From Candidatus Olsenella stercoravium (GTDB taxonomy: Bacteria > Actinomycetota > Coriobacteriia > Coriobacteriales > Atopobiaceae), in assembly GCA_019116265.1 (NCBI GenBank), contig DXBZ01000043.1, forward strand, positions 1-39,240: 39,240 bases of DNA, read 5' to 3'. The translations under genes were made by a program, and so were the position numbers. How positions within the stretch are numbered: the stretch's first letter is position 1; each line of letters begins with the position of its first letter. The notes beneath the pieces are model-generated. The model was given only the letters and a program-made list of their open reading frames with translations, did not search any database and was not told the origin of the DNA. Below, piece by piece: positions 8,054-14,735 of the stretch.

Positions 8054-8230
8054 CTACGCCGCCTTCAGGCGGCGATCGTCCTCGGGCCGGTTGGCCCGCT
8101 CGAACTCCTCGGGGCTGAGGTATCCCAGCGCCGAGTGGGTCCTTGCCCTGTTGTAGAAGCACTCGATGTAGTCGAATATCTCCAATGCCGCCTGATCCCG
8201 CGTCTCGAACGTGCGGGCGTGCACGCACCC
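8054..8230 (-). pseudogene. IS3-family OrfB remnant (C-terminal 58 codons)
   Basis: The minus-strand frame reads ETRDQAALEIFDYIECFYNR followed by ARTHSALGYLSPEEFERA, the unmistakable C-terminus of an IS3-family OrfB. It is unrelated in detail to the two other IS3 copies here. The remainder is missing because the second IS element begins at about 8231. Downstream of its stop, GTGTAAACGGAATCGGGG resembles a terminal repeat of this subgroup, so the remnant element probably reaches about 8027 and is what truncated the methyltransferase gene. Confidence 0.8.
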
Positions 8231-8285
8231 TGGATTGGCTACACTAGGTTGGACAGTTTCACGAGGGCCTACGGAAGGAGGCTCG

Positions 8286-8573
8286 ATGGCCGATCCAAAG
8301 CACCCGAGGCATTTCACCGACGATTTCAAGAGGCAGGTTGCGTCGCTCTACAACGCAGGGAAGCCGCCAAGCGAAATCATGCGCGAGTACGATCTCGGGA
8401 GCACGACGCTGCGAAGGTGGATCGACTCCATCAACGCCACCGGCTCGCCGCGCGCCGCCGACGACAGGACCCCCGAGCAGAACAGGATCATCGAGCTGGA
8501 GCGCGAGAACAAGAGGCTCCGCATGGAGGTCGACGTCCTAAAACAAGCGGCGCTGATATTCGCACGAAAGTGA
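8286..8573 (+). CDS. IS3-family transposase OrfA, copy 2
   Basis: A 95-residue OrfA closely similar to the one at 138. The helix-turn-helix (FTDDFKRQVASLYNAGK...EYDLGSTTLRRWI) is followed by the coiled coil (NRIIELERENKRLRMEVDVL). GGAGG five bases before the ATG fixes the start. It ends at a TGA overlapping the GTG of OrfB, with the same C-CTA-AAA-C frameshift stretch as copy 1. Confidence 0.88.
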   Translation: MADPKHPRHFTDDFKRQVASLYNAGKPPSEIMREYDLGSTTLRRWIDSINATGSPRAADDRTPEQNRIIELERENKRLRMEVDVLKQAALIFARK

Positions 8574-9427
8574 CGGTGATAGCGGCCAACGCCGACCGCT
8601 ACCCGGTATCGGCGCGGTGCGAGATCCTCGGCGTGCCGCGCTCGACCTGCTGCTACCTCCGCTCGCGCCCGGGGCCCCCGCCCGCGCCGGACCCCGTCGA
8701 GCCCGACGTTCTCGCCGTCCACGCGGAGAGCAAGGGCAGGTACGGCGCGAGGAAGGTCAGGGCGTCGCTCGAGCGGCGCGGCGTCGTCGCGATCCGCAGG
8801 CGGATATCCCGCATCATGAGGGAGAACGGCCTCTCGAGCGCGTACGGGAGGAAGCGCTTCAAGGCGCACCCGGGCAAGCAGAACGGGGCGGAGCTGCCGA
8901 ACGTGCTCGACCGGTCCTTCGACGGGTGCGCTCCGCGCACGCACGTCTGCAGCGACCTCGCCTACGTGCGCGCCGGCGGCTCCCGGCGCCACGTCTGCCT
9001 GCTCGTCGACCTCTACAACAGGGAGATCGTCGGCCACTCGGCGGGAAGCAGCAAGGGGGCGAAGCTCGTCAAGGCGGCCTTCGCGACCCTGGAGTTCCCG
9101 ATCTCGGACATCGAGGTCTTCCACACCGACCGTGGCAGCGAGTTCGACAACGCCGAGATCGACCTCATGCTTGAGACGTTCGGCGTCGAGCGGTCGCTCT
9201 CCGCCAAGGGCTGCCCCTACGACAACGCGGCCGACGGGTCGACGAACAAGATACTCAAGGCGGAGCTGGTCTACAGGGACAGCTTCTCCGACCTCCGCGA
9301 CCTGCAGGCCAAGCTGTCCGACTACGTGCACCGGTGCAACAACATCAGGATCCACTCGACGCTCGGCTACATGAGCCCCGTCGAGTTCAGGAAGGCGGGG
9401 CTGATCCTGTCGAAACCGTCCAAATAA
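8570..9427 (+). CDS. IS3-family OrfB, copy 2, catalytic Glu replaced by Gly
   Basis: An open OrfB of normal length with the first two catalytic aspartates (CSDLAYVRAG and VFHTDRGSEF). The third catalytic position, Glu in copy 1 (DNAVVESTN), is Gly here: DNAADGSTN, codon GGG at 9236-9238. A single GAG to GGG change would explain it. The DDE triad is broken, so this transposase should be inactive on its own although the frame is undisrupted. The C-terminal NIRIHSTLGYMSPVEF motif is intact. Confidence 0.85.
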   Translation: MTVIAANADRYPVSARCEILGVPRSTCCYLRSRPGPPPAPDPVEPDVLAVHAESKGRYGARKVRASLERRGVVAIRRRISRIMRENGLSSAYGRKRFKAHPGKQNGAELPNVLDRSFDGCAPRTHVCSDLAYVRAGGSRRHVCLLVDLYNREIVGHSAGSSKGAKLVKAAFATLEFPISDIEVFHTDRGSEFDNAEIDLMLETFGVERSLSAKGCPYDNAADGSTNKILKAELVYRDSFSDLRDLQAKLSDYVHRCNNIRIHSTLGYMSPVEFRKAGLILSKPSK

Positions 9428-9441
9428 GTGTTGCCAATCCA

Positions 9442-9462
9442 GAGCCTGTCGTTGAAGTTCAT
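9442..9462 (-). pseudogene. First codons of a gene cut by IS copy 2
   Basis: On the minus strand an ATG at 9462 is preceded by AAAGGA about six bases upstream. It encodes MNFNDRLW before entering the right end of the IS. The strong ribosome-binding site suggests a real gene start. The rest of the gene is not found on the far side of the element, where an IS remnant lies. Function unknown. Confidence 0.3.
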
Positions 9463-9701
9463 GGTCGTTCCTTTCGGTCGGTTCTGCAGTCCACACCGCG
9501 TGGGTGCAAGACCATGGAACCGCGCGACGGGCTCTGGCGCCACCGACGACGGTTGGCAATTTGTCAACCAAGGGAGGCATCGATGGGTTTCCAACTGCCC
9601 CATTATCCCATGAGCGTGGCTGGGGTCGCTATTCACCCGGCGCAACCGCAACAGCTTTTGTCATGGTGGCATCTGTTATCAAATGGCTACAATACATAGC
9701 A
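9463..9701. other. Gap without a recognisable gene
   Basis: About 240 bases between the IS-truncated gene start and the antitoxin. I see no frame with a ribosome-binding site and no tRNA cloverleaf. The last 50 bases turn AT-rich and probably hold the antitoxin promoter; a TACAAT at 9688-9693 is a possible -10. Confidence 0.4.
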
Positions 9702-9715
9702 AATATCAACATATT
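9702..9715. promoter_or_regulatory. Palindrome upstream of the antitoxin
   Basis: AATAT-CAAC-ATATT lies 13 bases before the antitoxin start, next to its ribosome-binding site. RelB/DinJ-type antitoxins usually repress their own operon through short palindromes in this position, so this is a candidate operator. Confidence 0.4.
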
Positions 9716-9728
9716 GTTGGAGGTAACT

Positions 9729-9974
9729 ATGAGTTCACAGCTTGCGACGCGCGTGGAAGACGCTGAGGCGGAGCGCTTCCGCGAGACGACACGGCTTCTG
9801 GGCACCACGCCGGCAGATGCGATGCGCATCTTTGTGTCCGCCTTCAATGCTCATCGCGGATTTCCGTTTGAGGTGCGCTTGCCCGAGCCCAAGGTCGAGG
9901 CCTTCGCAACCGAGCGGGAGGCGGCAGACTTTTCCGACAGGCTTGCCCTGAGGATGATGAGCGATGCGCGGTGA
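9729..9974 (+). CDS. RelB/DinJ-family antitoxin
   Basis: An 81-residue protein with the N-terminal ribbon-helix-helix pattern of RelB/DinJ antitoxins (VEDAEAERFRETTRLLGTTPADAMRIFVSAFN) and a C-terminal toxin-binding tail (FPFEVRLPEPKVEAFA...ADFSDRL). TTGGAGG six to seven bases before the ATG supports the start. It overlaps the following MazF-like frame by 11 bases, the usual coupled antitoxin-toxin layout. Because the toxin is truncated, this is now probably an orphan antitoxin. Confidence 0.82.
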   Translation: MSSQLATRVEDAEAERFRETTRLLGTTPADAMRIFVSAFNAHRGFPFEVRLPEPKVEAFATEREAADFSDRLALRMMSDAR

Positions 9975-10089
9975 GATTTGGACGATGCGCGATGATCTTT
10001 ACGCAAGCAAGGCACGGCTGGTCGTCATCGTGCAGAGCGACAGCATGAGCGGGTTCGACTCCGTTGCATCTCATAAGCTGTCGTCGTGA
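9964..10089 (+). pseudogene. MazF/PemK-like toxin, truncated after about 35 codons
   Basis: MRGEIWTMRDDLYASKARLV followed by VIVQSD and FDSV is the N-terminal beta-barrel start of MazF/PemK endoribonucleases, including the conserved GEIW and the arginine before VVIVQSD. After FDSV the frame switches to unrelated sequence and stops at 41 codons; family members are about 110. A deletion has removed the RNA-cutting core, so the toxin should be dead. Confidence 0.75.
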
Positions 10090-10108
10090 CGTATAGAGAT
10101 GGTGTCCC

Positions 10109-10492
10109 ATGGATTTCCAGAGCATAGACGCCCGGCTGATCTCGCGCCCCAGTGCCACCAAGGCCTTCCACGAGAAGTGGGGTTGGATGGTCTACTGGGT
10201 GGGCGGTAGGCAGTTCGCTTGCGAGTTCACGGCCTCCGCTGACGCCAAGGCACCCTACGCGGGACGTCACCTGCTGTCGCTCAAGTGCGACCCCGACCGC
10301 ATCCTCGAGCTGCGCGCTGAGTACCCGGGCGCGGTGCTGCCCGGCTACTACTCCGACGGGCGCATGTGGATCTCCGTCGACCTGGATGCCGATCTGCCCG
10401 AGGGCCTCGTGCTCGACCCGTGCGACATGAGCTACGACCTCGTTTTCTCCAAGTTGCCCAAGCGCGTTCAGTGGGAGGTTTCTGACGTGTAG
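10109..10492 (+). CDS. MmcQ/YjbR-family protein
   Basis: A 127-residue protein matching the YjbR (CyaY-like fold) family. Visible features are a central WMVYWVGGRQFACEF strand pair, LLSLKCDPDRILELRAEYPG, the aromatic PGYYSDGRMWISVDLD segment and the closing SYDLVFSKLPK helix. The family is described as DNA-binding (MmcQ/YjbR); its physiological role is unclear. Length is normal and the gene looks intact although both neighbours are broken. Confidence 0.85.
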   Translation: MDFQSIDARLISRPSATKAFHEKWGWMVYWVGGRQFACEFTASADAKAPYAGRHLLSLKCDPDRILELRAEYPGAVLPGYYSDGRMWISVDLDADLPEGLVLDPCDMSYDLVFSKLPKRVQWEVSDV

Positions 10493-10559
10493 CGGCACGG
10501 CCTGCGCTGGCGACGGGGCGGTTGCCTGCAATGGGCGAGAGGAGCCCGTGCGAGAGGCA

Positions 10560-10919
10560 CCCCGATGAATTGGCTTTCGTTCGTAGGAACGGGGACACAC
10601 GTCACCTGATGCCGTTCCAGCTCAATGCAGAAATCCAAGGCCATTGCATCCAGTTTGCGTGTAATGGCATTTCTCACCATCGTATAGGGGACGTCTGATT
10701 TGCTGTTCAGCGCGCCAACTGGAAATCTGCATCCAAACGAGATCGCCGACTTGCACGCTGGAAACACATCGAGGGGATGATAGCCCTTCGACGCGTTGGC
10801 AAACCTATCCATATTCGCGATGCCGCACAAATCTGCGCCGAGCGCAGACAAGATTTCCTTTACCCGTTTGCTGTCTATCGTACTGTTGCTCCGTAACCGC
10901 CACCTTGTCTTTGCCTGTT
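10560..10919 (-). pseudogene. Epoxyqueuosine reductase-like protein, N-terminal fragment
   Basis: The minus-strand frame reads VKEILSALGADLCGIANMDRF, HPLDVFPACKSAISFGCRFP, VPYTMVRNAITRKLDAMAL and CVPVPTNES. This is the N-terminal region of the 4Fe-4S, QueG-like reductase family. The alignable part ends near 10560 and the ferredoxin-like Cys clusters that should follow are absent, so only about 120 of 250 or more residues remain. The likely original start near SKRVKEIL now reads ATA in place of ATG, with GGAG at the right distance; the ATG at 10919 lies in a 5' extension. This is a decayed gene. Confidence 0.65.
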
Positions 10920-10974
10920 CCATATCATATAGCAGATGCTGCGGACGGGCTCGCTCTGAGCTTCTGTCATGATA

Positions 10975-11073
10975 GCGAATGCCGATTTCGGCTTCTGCCA
11001 TAAATTGGTTGATACCGATTTCGGTTTCCGCCATAATAAGGTGAATGCCGATTTCGGTATCCGCCAGAATCGA
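10975..11073. repeat. Three 33-bp direct repeats with palindromic cores
   Basis: Three imperfect copies (10975-11007, 11008-11040, 11041-11073) share the core RCCGATTTCGGY, itself a near-perfect palindrome, followed by TTYYGCCATAA or a variant. The exact 33-bp period is about three helical turns, which would place the cores on one face of the DNA. The array ends 8 bases before the start of the AAA_14/DUF4143 gene, the position of an operator or a recognition array. Confidence 0.75.
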
Positions 11074-11081
11074 GGTCGAGG

Positions 11082-12455
11082 ATGTATCGCAACGCCATGA
11101 TAAAGCTCCTCGCTTGGAGCGACAGCCCCCATCGCAAGCCGCTCATTGTCAACGGTGCCCGTCAGGTGGGAAAGACATGGCTCGTCCTTACTTTTGGGGC
11201 GAATCGCTACGATTCCGTTGCCCACGTCGTGTTCTTGGAGAACGAGGATATGAAACGGGCTTTCGCGGGAAGCCTCGATGCGGATCGCTTGCTTACCATC
11301 ATCGGCGCGGCGACGGGAACCAATCCCCGTGACGGTAGAACGCTCGTGTTTCTCGACGAGATTCAGGAGTGCCCGCGTGCCATCACCGCTTTGAAGATGT
11401 TCTGCGAGCGGCGGCCAGACGTGCCTGTTGTCGCAGCGGGATCCCTCCTCGGCGTGGCTCTCAACCGGGAACGTGAGAAGGTTGGGGACGGCACGTCGTG
11501 GCCCGTCGGGAAGGTCGATTACCTTGATCTGCATCCGCTCTCGTTCGACGAGTTCGTGCGCGAAATCGGCAACTCTGCACTTGCAGACGCGGTTTCCCAG
11601 GGTGACGCCGATCTCATCAGCGTCTTCTCCGAGCGTCTGACTGATCTTTTGCGCATCTACTACTACGTGGGAGGAATGCCCGAGGCGGTGTGCCGCTACA
11701 GCGAGACCGGGGATTTTGCGGCGGCACGGGCGGTGCAGCAGACGCTGCTTGCGGATTACGAGCATGACTTCTCGAAGCACGTCGAGAGTGCTCTCGAGGT
11801 GGAACGCATCCGTCAGACCTGGCATTCGGTGCCCGTTCAGCTTGCGCGGGAGAGCGACCTTCGTCGGTTCAGCTATGCATCCGTCCGAGAAGGCGGACGC
11901 GGGCGGGACTATCGAGATGCTGTCGCATGGCTTGTCGATGCTGGCCTGGTTACTAAGATTCCGCGTGTGACCAAACCGGGGATCCCGCTCAAAGGGTATG
12001 CCGACGAGATGTACTTCAAGCTCTACCTGCTTGACATCGGACTTCTGGGCGCGGCGACGGGGCTCGAGCCTCGCGTGCTCGTGGAGGGGAACCGGCTCTT
12101 CACTGAGTACAAGGGCGTCTATGCCGAGCAGTTCGTGTGCCAGCAGCTCGTGGCGGGCGGTGCGGTGCCGTACTACTGGTCGGCGGACGGCAAGCAGAAG
12201 AAGGGCGAGGTCGACTTCCTGCTCGAGGTTGCGGGGTGCCCCGTCCCTGTTGAGGTCAAGGCAGACGAGAACATCGCCGGGGGAAGCCTCGCCGCATTCG
12301 TGCGGGACTATGGGCTCGGGCGTGCTGCGCGCTTCTCGCTGCGCGGGCTGAAGAAACAGGACTGGCTGGTAAACGTGCCGCTCTACGCCGCCAATGCCTT
12401 TCCGGACATTCTTGAGCGGCCGAATATAAGCCACAATATGCCACTACGGACATAA
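11082..12455 (+). CDS. ATP-binding protein, AAA_14 + DUF4143
   Basis: A 457-residue member of a very common family of unknown role. The AAA_14 domain has Walker A NGARQVGKTWL (residues 24-34) and Walker B LVFLDEIQECPRA (88-100). DUF4143 follows (roughly 200-360: YYVGGMPEAVCRY, a winged-helix-like part). Near residue 375 the C-terminus shows GEVDFLL...VPVEVKA, a PD-(D/E)XK nuclease-type signature often seen at the end of these proteins. The start was chosen after GAGGTCGAGG. The gene is intact and has the three-repeat array directly upstream. Confidence 0.88.
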   Translation: MYRNAMIKLLAWSDSPHRKPLIVNGARQVGKTWLVLTFGANRYDSVAHVVFLENEDMKRAFAGSLDADRLLTIIGAATGTNPRDGRTLVFLDEIQECPRAITALKMFCERRPDVPVVAAGSLLGVALNREREKVGDGTSWPVGKVDYLDLHPLSFDEFVREIGNSALADAVSQGDADLISVFSERLTDLLRIYYYVGGMPEAVCRYSETGDFAAARAVQQTLLADYEHDFSKHVESALEVERIRQTWHSVPVQLARESDLRRFSYASVREGGRGRDYRDAVAWLVDAGLVTKIPRVTKPGIPLKGYADEMYFKLYLLDIGLLGAATGLEPRVLVEGNRLFTEYKGVYAEQFVCQQLVAGGAVPYYWSADGKQKKGEVDFLLEVAGCPVPVEVKADENIAGGSLAAFVRDYGLGRAARFSLRGLKKQDWLVNVPLYAANAFPDILERPNISHNMPLRT

Positions 12456-12639
12456 TGGGGGCGCAGTTTGGATATGTGCGATTGCTCCGCCGGCGTCCAG
12501 GGTTGCCGACGGTTCCGGACGAAGGAGTCCTAGGATTCTGCTGAGTGCGGAGATACGCCGGCGCCCTGAACCGCGCCGACCAACACAGTTTGAGTTGTTG
12601 GAAGCCTGCCTCATCGCGCATATCTGAACTGCACCGCCA
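12456..12639. other. Gap without a gene
   Basis: About 180 bases between the ATPase and the decayed P-type ATPase. No supported reading frame, repeat or structural RNA was seen. It probably contains the deletion joint that removed the front half of the following gene. Confidence 0.4.
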
Positions 12640-13728
12640 TTCATCCTCGTCGTTTTTTGCCCGTGTGCGCTCGTGCTCGCCACACCCACGGCCATCATGG
12701 CGGCGATCGGCAACGCCACCAGGCACGGCTTTCTGGTGCGTGAGGGGGACGCGCTCGAGCGCCTGGCGCAGGTCAGGCGCGTGTGCTTTGACAAGACAGG
12801 CACGCTCACCACGGGGGAGCCGCAGGTGGTTGCCGTGTGTGCGGGCGAGAAGGACGTGAGCGAGGACGCGTTGCTCACGGTTGCCGGCGCGGCCGAGAAG
12901 CGATCCGAGCACCCCCTCGGGCGCGCCATCGTGGCCGCGGCCACGGAGCGCGCCGGAGCGGCGCCGAAGGACCCGACGTCCTTTGCCATGGTGCCCGGTC
13001 GCGGCGTGGTGGCAGAGGTGGGCGGGCGCACGGTGTACGCCGGCAGTGCCGCGCTGGTGGCGGAGCACGGTCTGGCTATACCGGACGCACTGGGGAGGCG
13101 CGCGGACGCTGCGCGCGCCGAGGGGGCAACGATCACCTATCTCGGCTGGGGCGACGCGGCAGCGGGGTTCATCGCGCTCGCCGACCGCGTGTGCGAGAAC
13201 GCCACCGCTACGCTTTCGGCAGTGCGGGAGACGGGCGTGGAGCCGGTGCTCCTCACGGGGGACCACGAGGCGGCGGCCGCCCACGTGGCTGCCGAACTCG
13301 GCATCATCACCTACAAGGCCGCCTGCCTGCCCGAGGACAAGCTCTCCTTCATCGATGACTCGGAGCGCGCGGGCAAGGGAGTTTGTATGGTCGGCGACGG
13401 CGTCAACGACGCGCCTGCGCTCAAGCGCGCGCTCGTGGGCATCGCCATGGGCGGCATCGGCAGCGATATCGCCGTCGACGCGGCGGACATCGCACTCGTG
13501 AACGATGACATCGCCGAGCTACCGCACCTCCTGCGCCTCGCGCGCCGCATGATGACGACCATCAAGATCAACCTCACGTTCTCGATGACGCTCAACTTCA
13601 TCGCGATCGCGCTCGCCATCTCGGGCGTCCTGAACCCTGTGGTGGGCGCCCTCGTGCACAACGCGGGCTCGGTGCTCGTTATCGTCAACTCCGCGCTTCT
13701 ACTGGGATGGAAGCCGCGCGTTCGGTAA
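12640..13728 (+). pseudogene. P1B heavy-metal ATPase, C-terminal half only
   Basis: The frame opens after a TGA (12625-12627). Recognisable sequence begins at FILVVFCPCALVLATPTA, the CPC metal-binding motif of transmembrane helix 6. It continues through the phosphorylation motif DKTGTLT, the HP motif (SEHPLG), GDGVNDAPALK and the last two membrane helices to a natural stop. The N-terminal metal-binding domain, first membrane helices and actuator domain (TGE motif) are absent. The rest could only be translated from an internal GTG such as 12673, so it cannot form a working pump. A CPC motif usually indicates Cu+/Ag+ or Zn2+/Cd2+ transport. Confidence 0.82.
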
Positions 13729-13805
13729 GGCTGCTAGGGGCGGTATTCGGCCTAGCGGCGAGCTTGATGATTGACGCTTACGAGGCGTCGCTGTAGAAGC
13801 ATCCG

Positions 13806-14687
13806 TTACCACCGGGCGAGAAACGCGAGCGTCTGGGTGAAGGCGTCCTCGCGGCTTTGCCGGCATGCTTCGGGGTGGGCGCGCTCGACGCGGAAGAGCT
13901 TGAGCGAGGGTGTCTCCATGGGCACGAGGATGTGGCTCGCGTACTCGTAGGAGCGTCGCGTGATCTCGAAGGGATGGGCGTGCTTGGCGAGGCACTGCTC
14001 GACGATCCGACAGGCCTCGTCGCTCGGCCACATGGCGTCATGCGAGGGGCTGGCGAGAAGGACGGGCCCGTTGATGCGCTCCACGGCAATCCAGGCCTCC
14101 TTGGGCGCGCGCTCGACGATCCGCTCGTAGACGAAGCGCATGTCGAGCTGGCGCTCGGTGACGATACGGCGGATGATGCCGAGGTAGGGGAGCCTCCCGC
14201 CGCCCCGCGCGCAGGGCACGGGCTCGCCGCGCCAGGTCCAGCTCGAGCGGTCGCTCAGACCCTTGCCGGCAAGGCTTTTGTTGCCGGTGATGCCCGGCAT
14301 GGCGCAGGCGAGCGGGGAGATGGCGACGACGCAGGTGATCTGAGGCATGAGCGAGGCGGCGAGAAGCGCCAGCTCGCCGCCCTTGGAGATGCCGTAGATC
14401 CCCACGCGGTCAAAGCCACGCTGCCGGAGATAGGCGACGGCACGTTCGATTGGCTCGATCGGCACCTCGATGAGCTCATCGGGGAGTCCCGGCACGTTCC
14501 AGTAGCACAGGCCGAGCGCCGCGATGCCCTCCCGTGCGAAACGCGCACCGAGGTTGCGCGGGATGTTCTCGTTGCCCTCGCTACCGCCGAGCACGATGAG
14601 AGCCTTGCCGGAGTACGCTTCGACGTGCCGCTCCGGCAAGTGGAGGAATCCGAAGAAGACGTCTTGCTCGACGGTGAACCGTTCCAT
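13806..14687 (-). CDS. Alpha/beta hydrolase, BAAT / acyl-CoA thioester hydrolase C-terminal type
   Basis: A 293-residue protein with an alpha/beta hydrolase core. The nucleophile elbow YGISKGGELALL is near residue 120, the acid is in SPSHDAMWPSDEA and the histidine in YEYASHILVP. The layout matches the BAAT/acyl-CoA thioester hydrolase C-terminal domain (PF08840), and the N-terminal non-catalytic domain of eukaryotic relatives is absent, as in most bacterial members. GTGGAG ends four bases before the ATG. It lies 48 bases downstream of the P-type ATPase on the same strand, so it is probably the third gene of that operon. Substrate unknown; a Ser rather than Cys nucleophile suggests an esterase or thioesterase. 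Confidence 0.8.
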   Translation of the reverse strand: MERFTVEQDVFFGFLHLPERHVEAYSGKALIVLGGSEGNENIPRNLGARFAREGIAALGLCYWNVPGLPDELIEVPIEPIERAVAYLRQRGFDRVGIYGISKGGELALLAASLMPQITCVVAISPLACAMPGITGNKSLAGKGLSDRSSWTWRGEPVPCARGGGRLPYLGIIRRIVTERQLDMRFVYERIVERAPKEAWIAVERINGPVLLASPSHDAMWPSDEACRIVEQCLAKHAHPFEITRRSYEYASHILVPMETPSLKLFRVERAHPEACRQSREDAFTQTLAFLARW

Positions 14688-14735
14688 GTCTCCACTTCCC
14701 AGCGACAGGCCCCACAGCGGACCGATTGATGCTTC

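Larger units (their letters stand above)
8231..9441 (+). mobile_element. IS3-family insertion sequence, copy 2
   Basis: A diverged relative of the copy at 71-1295, with the same two-frame layout. The left end reads TGGATTGGCTACACTAGG and the right end, inward, TGGATTGGCAACACTTATTT. The inverted match thus extends nine bases beyond the conserved region. No target duplication is visible. The sequence to the left is an older IS3 remnant and the sequence to the right is unrelated, so a deletion accompanied or followed insertion. Confidence 0.82.

Noticed and set aside
9480-9600. Possible tRNA or attachment-site remnant beside IS copy 2
   Set aside because: No cloverleaf could be formed and no duplicated att-like core was found.
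10960-11060. Repeated peptide MAETEIGI read from the 33-bp repeats on the minus strand
   Set aside because: The period is a multiple of three by chance of length; the frame lacks a ribosome-binding site and the palindromic cores are better explained as DNA sites.
10975-11073. CRISPR array
   Set aside because: Only three units, and the whole 33 bases are similar, leaving no unique spacers; no cas genes nearby.
10875-12434. 519-codon minus-strand frame opposite the AAA_14/DUF4143 gene
   Set aside because: The opposite strand encodes Walker A, Walker B and DUF4143; this frame has none of these and unnatural composition.
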